A stretch of DNA of 62,000 nt from Phoronis australis (Eukaryota; Phoronida; Phoronidae), in NCBI GenBank assembly GCA_002633005.1, contig NMRA01000616.1, positions 1-62,000 on the forward strand. The letters run 5' to 3'. A program made the position numbers and the translations under genes. Below the pieces are notes generated by a model. That model was not told the DNA's origin and searched no databases. It saw nothing but the letters and a program-made list of their open reading frames with translations. The first letter of the stretch is position 1. The number at the start of each line of letters is the position of its first letter. Of this stretch, positions 21,266 to 33,174 are shown piece after piece.

Positions 21266-24200
21266 AAACTGTCCGAACATGCCATCTGAAAGAGAAAACG
21301 TCATATGGCGTCTAGTGGCCATATTTGCCGTTATCACTGCCGTTGCGTTGGCGATTGCCCTCGGCGTTGTTTCACAGCAAGGGAAATCAAACTCAGTAGC
21401 AGAGCCAAACGTTCAAGGAGGACCGTCCTGCAACCACGACCTTCCGATAACCCCTCGTGACCTTGCCAACCCTAGCACGTTTGAAGATCTAACCGTCGAC
21501 GAGCTTGTGAGTGTTCGTGATTATATAAATAAGGCGCTGAATCTGGTGCCATTTGATGTTGTCAAGAAAACGAGAAAACTTTCATCTGGTTACATCTCGT
21601 CTATTGACCTTCGTCTTCCAAAAAAGGCGGACGTTTTAAATTACATCGATTCCAAAGGTCCAAAGCCGAGAAGAGAGGCGTTGGCTATCGTCGTACGAGG
21701 TGATCTTTCTCCGCCTCGTCTTGAAGAGTACATCGTGGGCCCATTGCCTAAGCCAAACAAGCACACATTATACAAGAACCCCTCCTACAAGAGAGACCCT
21801 CTTCCTTTTGAATCAAAGTTTATGGACGCGGCAGAAGTGTCTTCGCTGAATGTCATGGTAAAAGAAATTTCTGAGAAATTGTACAAGGTATGTTCAATTT
21901 ACCAAACAGAGATAACACTATGCGAAATAACCCAAGGAAATTAATGTGCTTTGTTTTCTTGAAGGAATGGTCACAGCATTATGAATGATTGAACCAATGG
22001 GTGAAGAAGTGATTTACTGAAAGATTAAGTGGACGAATTAGTGCGTGCGATCTGTGAGTGAATGATTATAAGTGGGTGGTCATGAGTGTTCATGACAGTG
22101 ATTGCGTGTCTGCGTGAGTGACTTAGCTGAATCATGAGCGGCGCACCATAGGGGGCTGGGGGGGGGGGGCTATAGCCCCCAACTTTTTTAAATGATACGC
22201 TGCACGTGGTCTATAGGCCGATGCACCACAGGGGGACTGCGGGGGCTTTAGCCCCACATTTTTCAGTGCCGCGCCGCCCATGTGAATAAGCGAAAGAGGT
22301 GAGATAGTGCAGGAATGAATAAATGAGTGATATGAGTGAGTGAGTTACTCAGTCAGTGACTGACCTACAGTACAGACACCGAATTATTGGAGTTTGTGCT
22401 GTCTGTCTCACAGCTAGCCAGCTACATGTAGGAGCGTAGCCGGAAAGCAGGCGTGAGAGAAATCAGTCAAGGGTCTTCTCTCGGTTACTCTCCGGGGAGC
22501 CCTCACGCGTCCGGTTTGGTCAACGCCATCGTCATGCTTTGGTCGCGCCTACCTCACACGTACCTCACGCTTCGTCGCACTTTCGGTTACTGTGGTAAAC
22601 CGTGATGGTTCATTAAAATAACTAGATATGCGCGTACAGGTTGCGTTGGTTTACCTTTCGAGTAAGCCGTCAATTTGGTTGAGTAGTTATTTTTCAGTAG
22701 TTCCGAATAACTCCGTCATTTCATGTATTGGCCGTACGAACGTCTTTCTTTCACTCGTCGGACTTTATGTTACCACTCCAAAGCATGTCCCACCAACGAT
22801 TTTACCGTGGCTAGTAAGCAGTAAGTCAAACAAACCCAAGCCTCCACTCGCGTTAATATCGTTTTTACATGCAACTGGGTGCGGGTTAAAAAGGTTTCGG
22901 ATCATTTTTTTATTTTCTGAAGCACAATGACAATTAATTTGCTGAAAATTTAATTTCACATACACGGTTACACGGTCTGAAATTCTAAATTATATTTAAC
23001 CGTACTGGCGAATGCCGCGAAGCCGACATCGGGCAGTACCTCAGTTAACAGATATCAGTATTGTAAACAAGGAATGACCGGTAAAATAATCACAAACCTT
23101 ACCTTTGTATAAAGTCATGCTTACTTCCCCTCGTAGAAGCACCCTTTCCACGCAATCTCAGATTCAGTTGGCCCGGCTGCAAGCCATTTCACCATGTATT
23201 TAAAGGGCTCGCGAAATCGAGGCTGCTTCATCTATCACCACTAGTACACGCGCGCCCTCTAGTAACGTAAGAATTGTCGAATAGCCCCATTCTATTTAGG
23301 CTACGAAAATCAAAGCTCAGCCATATACCTCAGGACTGAATATCAACGTTTTTTATCCTCAAGTGTTCCGGCAGACTCCAGCTCTCAAGTGCGTTCAAAA
23401 ATGTGTACTAAAATAAGTTTACTATCATTGTCAGACATGCGTTCAAAAACGTGTACTAAAATAAGTTTACTATCATTGTCAGACAGTCTGACAGTATTTT
23501 TAGTTGTATTGTTTTGTTTTGTTATTCTGTTTGATTGGCATGACCCCTGAGTTAAGTACAGTGTAGAACTTTCTAGAAGACTGAGGTCAGAACAGTGATG
23601 ATCTAATTTGTTTACTACAGTATAGTTTGGAACTTTCTAGAAGACTCTAGCATGACAGTGATTAATGCAGTCTGGAATATTCTAGACACTAGTATATGTT
23701 TGTAGAATGATTGGGTAGATTCAGGAAGGTTCTAGAATGTGCTTGAATTGCTGTAAAGTTCCAGAACAATGAATTAGGCTACAAATACACTAGCACGGGT
23801 TTGTGTTAGTCAGATCAAGTCGGGAGATCAAGTCAGTTCAAGAAAGTTAATCAGGAGAATTACCAGTTGAGTTGCAGTGAAGAGAATCAGCAGTTACAGC
23901 GATAGTCAATAGAGAGCCAGCTATAGAGACAGCAGGTTATTGAATCGACGGGTGTAACTCTTGCTGAACATGTCTCAGAAGTTCATCACAAGACAAGGCT
24001 TCGCAACACTGGCTGGAGCATAAACAGACATTACATCGGACGTTTTGTTTGAGTAGGCTTGTGAACGTACGATCGGGATTAATAAAGGATTAACTCGAAC
24101 CAGTCTTCAGTCAATCGTCGCACCGAAAGCTATTAGCACCAGTCTGTAAAAACCTGCGCCCACCCACACACGGGGAAAAACGTGACAATCATGAAAATTA

Positions 24201-27200
24201 ATGAGGAATCATAGTGCATGTACTCAATGGCGGATTAAGGGGGAGGGGGGCGAGGGAGCCATGCCCCCCTAAAAGTCTCCCAGATTCCATTTGGCAGTAC
24301 GGGGGTGCGAATTTCTGACGGGCAAAATCCAGGCTAATACTCTGCCCTGGTCCCCCCAACTCAAAATCCTGGATCCGCCCTGCTACTATAATAAGAGTAA
24401 ACATGGAATAATAAATCCCTAATTGATAAAAATATGTTTATGTAAAGTTGATGTTATGCTTGCAAGACATGGTAAAAATAAATGCGAACAATCTTAATAT
24501 AAAAAAAATTTCGAAATTGCTATTCAATTTCCTCTTATTCTTTTTATTCTGTTACATTTTCTGAACTTTATTGATGATGTTTAATTCGCATGGATCACTA
24601 TTGGGAACGGCACTACCCACGGGAAACGAGGTCGCCAACCCATTAAGATGCCATTGTCTCGGGAAAACTCACTTCTTGGGCTAATGGCTCGCTAACGGGT
24701 CGTTCACGCCCGAATGACGATAAATTTCGCACACTTGTCTCCAATTATGGGCACACTTAGCTACACCCAGACTAAGTCTAACAACTCGGTAGCTGAGTGA
24801 GATACTGGGTGATTAAGGGAACGCCGTGTTCGAAAGTGGGTGACTTTGGGGATTATTGAGTGAATGTTCGTAAGTTAGTGGGTTTGAGTGAGAAAGTGAT
24901 TGACAGAGAAAGAGAGGCAGTTAATCATGAAACACTTCATTGACTTCGCCGGTTGTACCAGGTCAGCCGACTAAGAGTGTTTCAAGATGACGACTTCCGG
25001 CTTAAAGATCAATCAAAATTCTCCCAGATTCCATTTGACAGTTCGGGGGGGGGGGGGTGCGAATGTCTGACGAGCAACATCCTGGCTAGCGCTCTGCCCT
25101 GCCCCTAATTCAAAATCCTGGATCCGCCTCTGGAATGAGTGTCAGAGAGGGAATGATTTGATTACGCGTGGGTGGGCGACAGGGAGCATATTATTTTATG
25201 GCTATCGCCTACGTCTATGTGTCAGGATGAGTTAATTCACCTCTTGATGAAATATCGATTCGACACTGAGGGAGGGACAATATGGATGGAAAAAGATGAA
25301 TGAATTGCACTAAAGAAAAAAATACATGCAGAGGGACACGACCACAAATTCCATTTTCGGTTGAGCTGGAGACAATTTTTTCATTCAAATAAATGTACGG
25401 ACTGACATGTGTTTGTGTAAGCTCCTCCACTATGTCACTTTAACGGACTATAAACCAGTGCGTAATTCTGTTAAAACAACTTTTGATGTAGGCCATTTAA
25501 CGTTCGAAACAGATCAGAAAAGATTTCTGGGAATGAGAAGAACACGCAGACCAGTATTGTCCAAACTAAGTACATGTACGTGAAGTTCGCTTGTCACAGC
25601 TAATTAGTTTCAGTCACAGAAGCAGCATGGCAGTAAAGTGAATTCCAAGCACTTCCTTTTCACCAACCACAATTCAAACAAAGAATAAAAACGTTACGAC
25701 GTTGCTTTGCCAAAGTTCAAAATCACCTGAGACGAGAAAGAGTGGTTTTTGATAAAAAGGTCCAGGATCAAATTTCAGAACCGACTCGTCTCGGACTCAA
25801 TCCCGAACTTTTACCGATCGCGTTGTATTATTTAATTGAAATTTGTAAGTTTACTTCAAACATGACATGTACGCATTCGGTCAGTTTTCGAGTCGAGTTC
25901 CGAATACAGACTTTGAACTGCAGACATGATATAGAGTAGTAATTGTCTCTTTCTTGACTATTTTTAGGCCCTAGCAAATGGTAACAATAAAATTAAAAAG
26001 ATAATGTTTCGTTTCCTTTCGCAGGTTTTGAAAGAGAGTTTTGGTGCCGGCCACCACAACTGCACAGCAACCAGCGACTGTCTTGATTTTTATGACTTCG
26101 CTCCTCGCCTGATAGAAAGTGGGCAACGGACGTCTTTGTACATCGCCTTCGTGCGATCTGAAGGGTACTATATTCGCCCAGTTAGTTTCATGATGACTAT
26201 AAATCACAAGTCAACTAACCAAGACGACTGGAAGGTAGAAAGCATCTATTACAACAACGTCAAGTATGACGGTGTAGACGAATTGTTGACAGCGTATAAC
26301 GACGGATCGGCTAAGAAGCTGACTATTCCTATTGACAAGGACACGAAGTACTATTCCTATAAAAAGCGACCTGACCATAGCATGCCCGAGAAACCCCAGA
26401 TGGGTCCCCGAATGTATGAGCCTGAAGGTAGGAGATTCAAAGTCACTGGCCGCCACATAGACTATATGGGGTGGAGTTTCGATATCCGTTCTCGGTTTTC
26501 TTCAGGCTTACAACTATTTGATGTGAGATTCCGAGGTGAGCGCATCGCGTATGAGTTGAGTTTCCAAGAAGCGTTCGTTATCTACGCCGGCTATGACGTT
26601 TTTGAGACAATCGCTATGTACTACGATGTGTCATGGAATCTAGGCGAGCTTTCCGCCGAGCTGATGGAGGGTGTTGACTGTCCAGAAACTGCAGTTTATT
26701 TAGACATGGATTACTTCGTAAACACGCACACTCCAAAGCGCAACCAGAGGTCTGTTTGCGTCTTCGAGCTTAACAACCACATGCCTCTGAGAAGACACTT
26801 TTCAACGGATTACAACGGTGGGTATAGATCCTACGCCGGCCTGCCCGATTATCAACTTGTGGTGAGGCAGGCTGCCACCGTGTGGAATTATGACTACGTC
26901 TTCGACTACATTTTCCATTTAAACGGTGCCGTGGAAGTGAAGGCAGCCTCAACTGGATATCCAGAAACAACTTTTTACACTCCGGAAGAGGATCCTTACG
27001 GTCACAGATTGTTCACGACAGCGTTGGGAAACATGCACATTCATAATTTCCACTTCAAGGCAGACATTGATATCTTAGGTCGCTCTAACCGTTACGAGAC
27101 CATCGATATTGGGGTGGAAAAAATACCAAACCCATGGTTCACCGGACGAACCAAGACACAAATGAAGATGGACAGATCTCTGAAAACCACAGAAAAAGAT

Positions 27201-27776
27201 GCTGCTTACAAATATGATTTCGATAAGCCGAAGTATTGCATCTTTTACAGCAAAGACAAGGTAAACAGTTACGGAACTAAGCGTGCCTACCGCCTAAAGC
27301 CAGTGGGTATGGGTAAGTTCGTTCTTCCCGATGACACACCTGGTGTACAGGGAGCGTCCTGGACAAAGTATCAACTCGCCGTCACGAAGCACAAAGATCA
27401 CGAGTTGGATAGCAGTTCTGTTTACGCGCAGAACGATCCTTGGAATCCCGTGGTGAACTTTGAAGATTTCATCTTAGACAATGAAGACATTGTGGATGAG
27501 GACCTCATCGCCTGGATTTCGCTCGCTACGCACCATATTCCCCATTCAGAAGACGCTCCGTCGACTCAGACGCCATATATGACTCTAAATTTCTTTCTGT
27601 ATCCTTTCAACTACTTCGACGAAGATCCAAGCGCGTCATCCTCAGATACCGTTTTTGTTCAGCCTACTGACAATTTCCAAAAGGTATCCATCGAGCGCTT
27701 CGGAACATCAACGCAACCCAAGTGCATGCCGCCCGCGCAATACAATGACGCGTATAACGGAACACAATTCCCCTAG
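21266..27776 (+). CDS. membrane-anchored copper amine oxidase, complete gene (two coding exons)
   Basis: Encodes a 786-residue copper- and topaquinone-dependent amine oxidase (AOC family), which converts primary amines plus O2 and water to aldehyde, ammonia and H2O2. The coding start is the ATG at 21279, 13 nt after a good acceptor (TTTAATTTGCAG, 21254-21265), implying a non-coding 5' exon. Residues 12-31 form one hydrophobic segment after a short cytoplasmic tail, a type II anchor as in vertebrate AOC3. N2/N3 domains follow, then the catalytic domain in exon 2. Visible catalytic residues: Asp404 (YYD, proposed base), Tyr492 in WNYDY (topaquinone precursor), His541 and His543 in GNMHIHNFHF, and His707 in HHIPHSED (third copper ligand, placed by motif). 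Length is close to human AOC3 (763). All key residues are intact, so it is likely active. Substrate preference cannot be read from the sequence. Confidence 0.97.
21279..21887 (+). CDS. copper amine oxidase, coding exon 1
   Basis: 203 codons from ATG to the donor AAG|GTATGT, ending in phase 0. It holds the membrane anchor, a short stalk and the N-terminal domains. A longer frame opens at 21243, but its first twelve codons lie across the acceptor and are not expected in the mature mRNA. Confidence 0.93.
22133..22282. mobile_element. GGGCGGCGC-ended MITE, two nested or tandem copies
   Basis: CATGAGCGGCGCACCATAGG is followed by a G-run and GGGCTATAGCCCCC. A second, similar unit (GATGCACCACAGGGGGACTG to CGCGCCGCCCATG) follows. 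It belongs to the family also found at 30732, 45226 and 56139. Confidence 0.75.
23391..23486. repeat. 48-bp tandem duplication spanning the LTR's left junction
   Basis: GCGTTCAAAAATGTGTACTA starts at 23391 and its near-copy at 23439. Each copy ends ...ATCATTGTCAGACA, that is, the target site ATCAT plus the first nine bases of the LTR. Confidence 0.88.
23477..24187 (+). mobile_element. solo LTR, 711 bp, TGTC...GACA, with ATCAT target duplication
   Basis: Begins TGTCAGACAG and ends AACGTGACA. ATCAT lies immediately before (23472-23476) and immediately after (24188-24192), a 5-bp target duplication of the Ty3/gypsy, Ty1/copia or BEL type. An AATAAA at 24081-24086 fits an LTR polyadenylation signal in plus orientation. 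Repeated TTTCTAGAAGACT phrases (23570-23690) lie in the left part. No internal retroviral genes or second LTR are nearby, so it is a recombination-derived solo LTR in the amine oxidase intron. Superfamily cannot be fixed without the internal region. Confidence 0.88.
24225..24382 (+). mobile_element. CAATGGCGG...GGATCCGCCCTG MITE-like element
   Basis: Inverted ends CAATGGCGGATTAAGG and CAAAATCCTGGATCCGCCC flank 158 bp containing CTCCCAGATTCCATTTGGCA. Related copies lie at 25015-25132 (5'-truncated) and 53764-53921 (inverse orientation). It is non-coding. Confidence 0.78.
25015..25132 (+). mobile_element. truncated copy of the CAGTGGCGG element
   Basis: Shares CTCCCAGATTCCATTTG and AAAATCCTGGATCCGCC with 24225-24382, but lacks the left terminus. 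A run of 12 or more G interrupts the middle. Confidence 0.75.
26025..27776 (+). CDS. copper amine oxidase, coding exon 2
   Basis: 584 codons including TAG. The acceptor TTTCCTTTCGCAG gives phase 0, matching exon 1. It carries the whole catalytic domain. The stop TAG is followed directly by GTGAGG, so a donor could overlap the stop codon; a spliced 3' UTR is possible but unproven. Confidence 0.97.
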   Translation, partial: VLKESFGAGHHNCTATSDCLDFYDFAPRLIESGQRTSLYIAFVRSEGYYIRPVSFMMTINHKSTNQDDWKVESIYYNNVKYDGVDELLTAYNDGSAKKLTIPIDKDTKYYSYKKRPDHSMPEKPQMGPRMYEPEGRRFKVTGRHIDYMGWSFDIRSRFSSGLQLFDVRFRGERIAYELSFQEAFVIYAGYDVFETIAMYYDVSWNLGELSAELMEGVDCPETAVYLDMDYFVNTHTPKRNQRSVCVFELNNHMPLRRHFSTDYNGGYRSYAGLPDYQLVVRQAATVWNYDYVFDYIFHLNGAVEVKAASTGYPETTFYTPEEDPYGHRLFTTALGNMHIHNFHFKADIDILGRSNRYETIDIGVEKIPNPWFTGRTKTQMKMDRSLKTTEKDAAYKYDFDKPKYCIFYSKDKVNSYGTKRAYRLKPVGMGKFVLPDDTPGVQGASWTKYQLAVTKHKDHELDSSSVYAQNDPWNPVVNFEDFILDNEDIVDEDLIAWISLATHHIPHSEDAPSTQTPYMTLNFFLYPFNYFDEDPSASSSDTVFVQPTDNFQKVSIERFGTSTQPKCMPPAQYNDAYNGTQFP

Positions 27777-27965
27777 GTGAGGAGTACAATTTTTAAAATG
27801 GAAGGACTATTTCGTTGAAATAAGCAACATAAATTTGGGGCCCGTCTTCATTGGCCTGGGTTATATACCAGAGCATGCGCTAGAGTATTGGGACCTGTCC
27901 ATAGTTCCTTTTTCTAGTCATGATTTGTTAGCATTGAGTTTAAAAGGGAACTGTATTTTATTCTG

Positions 27966-27971
27966 AATAAA
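27966..27971 (+). other. candidate polyadenylation signal of the amine oxidase
   Basis: AATAAA 190 nt after the stop codon, the first such hexamer downstream. Confidence 0.6.
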
Positions 27972-28657
27972 TTCTGGATAGTTTTCTATGAATTGTTGAT
28001 TAATTTCACAAATAATTCAACATCAAAAATTAAACTTATAATCTCTAACGAAGCTCAAAAATTTACCGGCTTGGAGCGCTGTGACGTATTTGGCGGGGGC
28101 AAAGTCACTGTCCTGTGTTAGCGTGCAATCAAGTATCGTTTTTTATATTGTCAGAATAAGAAATCTTAGTGTGAAATTTCGGGTCACAAGGGATACCTGT
28201 TTGAGCCGAGGCAGCACAAAGTCATCGTCATCGTCAGACGAAAATTTGCCGGTGCAACTGGGGTCAGTGACTGTGCCGAGGGCAATGTGGACTCTAGCCA
28301 TCCAGTCAGCCAGTTGTCAGCCAATACTCCGGCAGCTCTGTAAACTTGAAGGGTTGGTAAGTTACCGACTGTACCTGTATGAAGACTATCGTACCACTGT
28401 GTGTTGAGCTCCGTTAACCCCGAAATTTCAGACAGCCGTTGACTACCCGGGTATAGTTGACTCAGTTATGCTCGTCACCTCGTCGTAAAACTTAGGCTAC
28501 ATCAACATATAAAGCTAACGGACCGGCGGGGGCGCATGCAAAATCTGATATAGTCACCCGACACTTCCATTGTTCGTTGCAGCCGTTTAAGTGGAAAACA
28601 ATCAAATAAACGTCCTTTGGTAGCATAATTTGCCGCCTTTTTAACAAAGAAGTGTGT

Positions 28658-29072
28658 NNNNNNNNNNNNNNNNNNNNNNNNNNNNNNNNNNNNNNNNNNN
28701 NNNNNNNNNNNNNNNNNNNNNNNNNNNNNNNNNNNNNNNNNNNNNNNNNNNNNNNNNNNNNNNNNNNNNNNNNNNNNNNNNNNNNNNNNNNNNNNNNNNN
28801 NNNNNNNNNNNNNNNNNNNNNNNNNNNNNNNNNNNNNNNNNNNNNNNNNNNNNNNNNNNNNNNNNNNNNNNNNNNNNNNNNNNNNNNNNNNNNNNNNNNN
28901 NNNNNNNNNNNNNNNNNNNNNNNNNNNNNNNNNNNNNNNNNNNNNNNNNNNNNNNNNNNNNNNNNNNNNNNNNNNNNNNNNNNNNNNNNNNNNNNNNNNN
29001 NNNNNNNNNNNNNNNNNNNNNNNNNNNNNNNNNNNNNNNNNNNNNNNNNNNNNNNNNNNNNNNNNNNNNNNN
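28658..29072. other. assembly gap (415 N)
   Basis: An unbroken run of N. Nothing can be said about its content, and open frames drawn through it are meaningless. Confidence 1.
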
Positions 29073-30499
29073 ATAAGGACGATTGATACAATGATAAATT
29101 ACGATGTAAACTCTTCAAATATGACATAAGCAATGAATGTGTAAAGCAGCCGATACCCCGCCGTTCACGTCACTGACACATCAGCCAATCAGCGATCGCT
29201 TTCAGAATTCAGTGTTTTGACCATGAATTCGAATTGGCTTTTGTTTGGCACACAAGTCAGGCAAATGTGAGTTTTATTTGTATGTTAGAACCGATTAACT
29301 GCAACATTATTTTGACTACAGTCCCCTTTTAAGGTCTCACAGTATGTATTTTTTTCTCGTACATCTACATCAGTACACAAAATCTGTCTTGTCGGTTTCC
29401 ATTTACTGAATCAATGACTATTCAGTCCAGTTCAAGAATAATTGGCTATTTGCTGGAGACAAGTTGCTTTGCAATTCGTAAGTACAGTGTGGATTTAAGT
29501 CGGTGTCGTAGGACACCCAGGTCAACTGTTTAAATTTCGTTGGTTTCCGAAGCATATTAGGGTAACCGCCGAAACACTTGAATGGTTGCCGCTGATGACT
29601 CACAAACCAACCTTAATCGATCTTTGTTCTCTAGTACTTGAGTTGAAAACCTCTCCTTAAAATTTTATTCTGTAATTTATCATTCCGAGGTCACCTACCA
29701 ATAACTTCAATGAAGGCTATTTTGAAAGAGTTCGCTAGTATAAGCAACCTTCACTGGCGTGATTTTGCGAGATCTTAGATGAAACAGACTTTTTCGCGAG
29801 GTTGTTGCTTCTACGGAATTCATCCCCGTCTGGTTGATGGGTTAGAACTGGCGAAAGACAGTACTACGTTCCGTCTCGCACACGAAGCTGGTGTGATGTC
29901 GTGCTCCGCTTATAGTATATGTAAATACATGTATCTCGCGTTTTGCGCGTTTTGCGTAATCTTACTTCTTTGCGAAGTTCTCATGTCTGCTAAAGGAACG
30001 CCTGGGCATAGTTTCGTAAATGCAATAATTTCGCGCTTCTCTTCTGATACGTGAAGGTATATGACAAAATCTTTTGAGTTCTTTAGATTTCGCGAGGATC
30101 TCGCGTCTACGGTACTCAAGCCTAGGTCTGTTTCCCGAGTTGTGTATTGTCTTCTGACCAGTGTGCAGTGTGCAGACGGCTTAGCATGTTTCACGAAATC
30201 AGGCTAATTGGCTTAACGTCATAAAGTATGTCTACAACTCGACGCCAAACTTAATATTCTTAGCATGCTCGGTCGTCATGAGCAGGCTAAATCCAAATTC
30301 AAAAATAAAAAAAAAATTACTTCTGACTTAAGACTTTTCGAGAAACAGGCCCCTGGTGAGCAAATCAAATGCAGCTTAATGTTTTTACATGTCGGATATC
30401 AATGACATTTTTTTCCGCTGTCGTAATTGGTCGAACATCTGAGATTGGGCTGTGTGCTCATGTGTAGGGATAAATACAAGGCGTACACGACGAGACAAG

Positions 30500-30716
30500 A
30501 TGGCTGACAGTGAGAAGGTAGACAAGATAAGAGGACCTTTACCTAAACTAAACCACTCAGACAGAAAGAAAAGAAGGAAAAACGTGCAACTGAAAGTAAA
30601 TAAAAGCTGACCCATTGATTTGGGCACAGAGTACTATCGCTGGGAATCTGTCAGAAGTGAGCTATCGGTCACTAATTCCGAGCAGACCAAACGCCTGCTT
30701 GATGCGTACTACCAGT
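30500..30716 (+). pseudogene. decayed N-terminal coding fragment, probably transposon-derived
   Basis: ATG at 30500 in good context (AAGATGG) opens a basic frame ('SDRKKRRKNVQLKVNKS'). One TGA interrupts it, and it continues in frame ('DLGTEYYRWESVRSELSV', 'EQTKRLLDAYYQ') to a TAA at 30716. A Lys-rich start followed by 'LGxxYxRW...LKxxLxxxSxxExAxxLLDxY' recalls N-termini of transposon-derived proteins common in invertebrate genomes. No precise family can be named. Confidence 0.4.
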
Positions 30717-30731
30717 AAGCAATGCATTTGT

Positions 30732-30766
30732 GTCCCCCCCCAGCCCCCTATGGTGCGCCGCCCGTG
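30732..30766. mobile_element. partial GGGGGCTATAGCCCCC-family element
   Basis: TGTCCCCCCCCAGCCCCCTA then TGGTGCGCCGCCCGTG: one half of the MITE found complete at 45226 and 56139. Confidence 0.6.
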
Positions 30767-32923
30767 TAGTTATTTAGACATGGCGGCCCCGGCATTAAAA
30801 TTACCTCGAACCGATTAAGTAGTGGTCCGAGAACTCACTGGGAAAAATACTTGTCTAAGAGTTTTAACTTAAAAGTTCAGACAAAAATTCATCGACTTTC
30901 ATTGTCTGTTGACATTAGTAGCTGTATGCCGGGGTCCCCAATTGGCTAGTGACCAATGAGTTTCATTGTCTGTATTGACATTAGCTATATACATCCTCTT
31001 CATTTGGCTAGTGACCTAACCTTCGCCCTAGAACAGAAACGCTCATTTGCTTGGGGGAAATGCGACAACATAACTTCAGGAAGTTGAATAAACTTTGCAA
31101 GATCTTAAAAAACAGGAAAGTTTTTTCTATTTTGTTTTGCAAAAATTATCACAATTACACCTTCTTATCACCATATAGTAATGACTTGTTTTCGGTTGAT
31201 TTCTTGAAACGCTAACAGAAATTTCAAAGCCGTGTTACTTTAAGATAGTACCACCGTCGTAACTGCCCACTGTGAGAGACAGTAGTTGTCCTAGAGCAGA
31301 AGGCCCTCGAAAAATTTAAAGTGTCGACGCCGGGAAACATTTCCATTTCAGATTATAGTGAACAGCGTTACACTGGACACACGGTATGTCCCCCTCTTCC
31401 AACAGTTGTTCATGCAGGAGGAGTCCATTCATGATCATTTTTATACCAACATGGCTAGGATAGAAAGAGTACATGTAGACAAAACCACCATTCGCTATGT
31501 AGAAAATGTCGAATTTCAATTTAAAGATTTTGAACTAACCTCTACTGACGAGCCACGAAAAACCTGAATGGCAGCTCACAGGTGTATGGCCGCACACTGT
31601 CTGTGTTCAGTCCGTTAGGCTAGCCGGCTTCCAACCATGTGATACATTCACATTTTCTGCTTGTATGCCCTGCTCTAGTCGCTAGTACTGTTTATTTCGC
31701 TTCCTCCGCGTTAATTCCACCTATTGCCTGATGATTACACAGGTCGTCTCGAAATATAGTAAGTATTTTAATTTGTTTGTTCATGTTCTTTGGTGTTTTG
31801 CTTCATATCTGCACGCCTGAAGACAGGAGATTGTATAGAGATTACAAGCGGGAAACTATATGGGTAGCTGGTCGCATAGATACACATGTATGGGTAGATA
31901 GGCGTATCCATTGTTCACTGTCTTTTTCATTCTTAACATGAAGGCAATGGTAAGCATTTGTCGGCAAACGGTTACGTACACCCAGGGTACGTTTACCCGT
32001 GCAACCTGTATTGTTATATTCAACAGACGCAACAATGGCTAACAATGGTAACGTCCCATGGGCGACAACCATGCGACTCGCTTACGCCCGTCGCTTGGAT
32101 CTCGCAATAGCTTGCAACCTCCATACGACGTCATTTGGCATATGTAACATGTCTAACAAAAAGTACAACCGTGCATTCAATCAATTTTGTGTCAATGGAG
32201 GGCTGAACAATAGCAAAAACTTGTATTTTACTCGTTAGCTTAACAGCTGTCTATAGTTTCCTCACACAATGCCCCTGGCAACTTGATGAAAAAGCCGCCA
32301 TCAAAAAAAAAACACAATGAAAAGTGAATACATGTACAGTGATAACCTATAAGAACGGATCGAACCCCTAACACTGGCGGCATAACTAACACGATAAAAT
32401 CGTCTTAAAAGACATTCTTAGAATTTGACATTGCATTTGAAATTAAAAACATGGACCTGCACAGTGTAATCAGTCTAGCTCAGTATGACGACATGTTTTG
32501 GAATTATCAGGAAGACTTAGCAGGGGACGGAAGCATGAGTTCGGTGGAACACACTTAGAATTTTCGATGAATCGTCTCTCAGGAAATGTTCAACAACTGT
32601 CATAAAGGTGGTAAACAAGTCATATTTCGTGCTTTTAAAATAACAATAAAATTCTAGGACACTTCCGTTGCTCATTCTTCATGTGATTCTCAGCTCAGAA
32701 GTGTAAGCTGGTCGTAAAAAGTAAGTTTCTCGGATGTTTCAATGTTCCAGTTCTCTGTGAGACCGGCTGTTGAATCTGGAGCCATGAAGACTGGTATCCC
32801 AGCTTCCGATCAACTGACGCTCTGTGTAAACACGTTTTCAGCAGTCGTTGCCCAGAGCCAAGGATAAGCAGTTATGACTCCTTCGGCTTTAATAAAACCC
32901 TCGTGCCTACATATAAGCATTCG

Positions 32924-33035
32924 TCAAAAGGATTCATGGTAGAAGAAAAACTTGGTTTTCCTTGGTTTACTACAGATGAACATTACTTCAGAGTTCATAG
33001 ATTTTGGTCCGCAGCTGAATACTCCAATCTTGGAC
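32924..33035 (-). CDS. NOX4-like, terminal exon
   Basis: 'SKIGVFSCGPKSM' (NADPH-binding CGP motif) to 'FFYHESF' and TGA. The C-terminal Phe is conserved in NOX enzymes, where it stacks on the FAD. Acceptor TGCTCTTCCAG. Confidence 0.96.
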
Positions 33036-33131
33036 CTGGAAGAGCACAGGAATAAGAACCTATAGAGGTGCATGGCAAACTGAATATTTAACACCAAGCA
33101 CACGCACGCACGCACGCACGCACGCACGCAC

Positions 33132-33174
<43 letters not shown>

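Larger units (their letters stand above)
21888..26024 (+). other. intron of the copper amine oxidase gene
   Basis: 4137 bp, GT...AG. Contents: GAGTGA-rich low-complexity islands (about 21960-22350 and 24780-24910), a GGGGGCTATAGCCCCC-type element (22133-22282), a 48-bp tandem duplication (23391-23486), a solo LTR (23477-24187) and two CAGTGGCGG-type elements (24225-24382, 25015-25132). A minus-strand 66-codon frame at 22765-22965 is unassigned. Confidence 0.9.
27977..32923. other. intergenic region between two convergent genes
   Basis: About 5 kb between the 3' ends of the amine oxidase and the NADPH oxidase. It includes the 415-bp N gap (28658-29072), a decayed coding fragment (30500-30716) and a partial GC-rich element (30732-30766). 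Otherwise there are only short frames without family similarity. Confidence 0.6.

Noticed and set aside
22765-22965. Minus-strand exon with 'GGLGLFDLLLTSHGKIVGG'
   Set aside because: The frame continues past a stop with further plausible residues, so it may be a decayed repeat protein. I could not assign a family and saw no supported ends.
28492-29133. Long frames across the N run
   Set aside because: They consist of unknown bases; no information.
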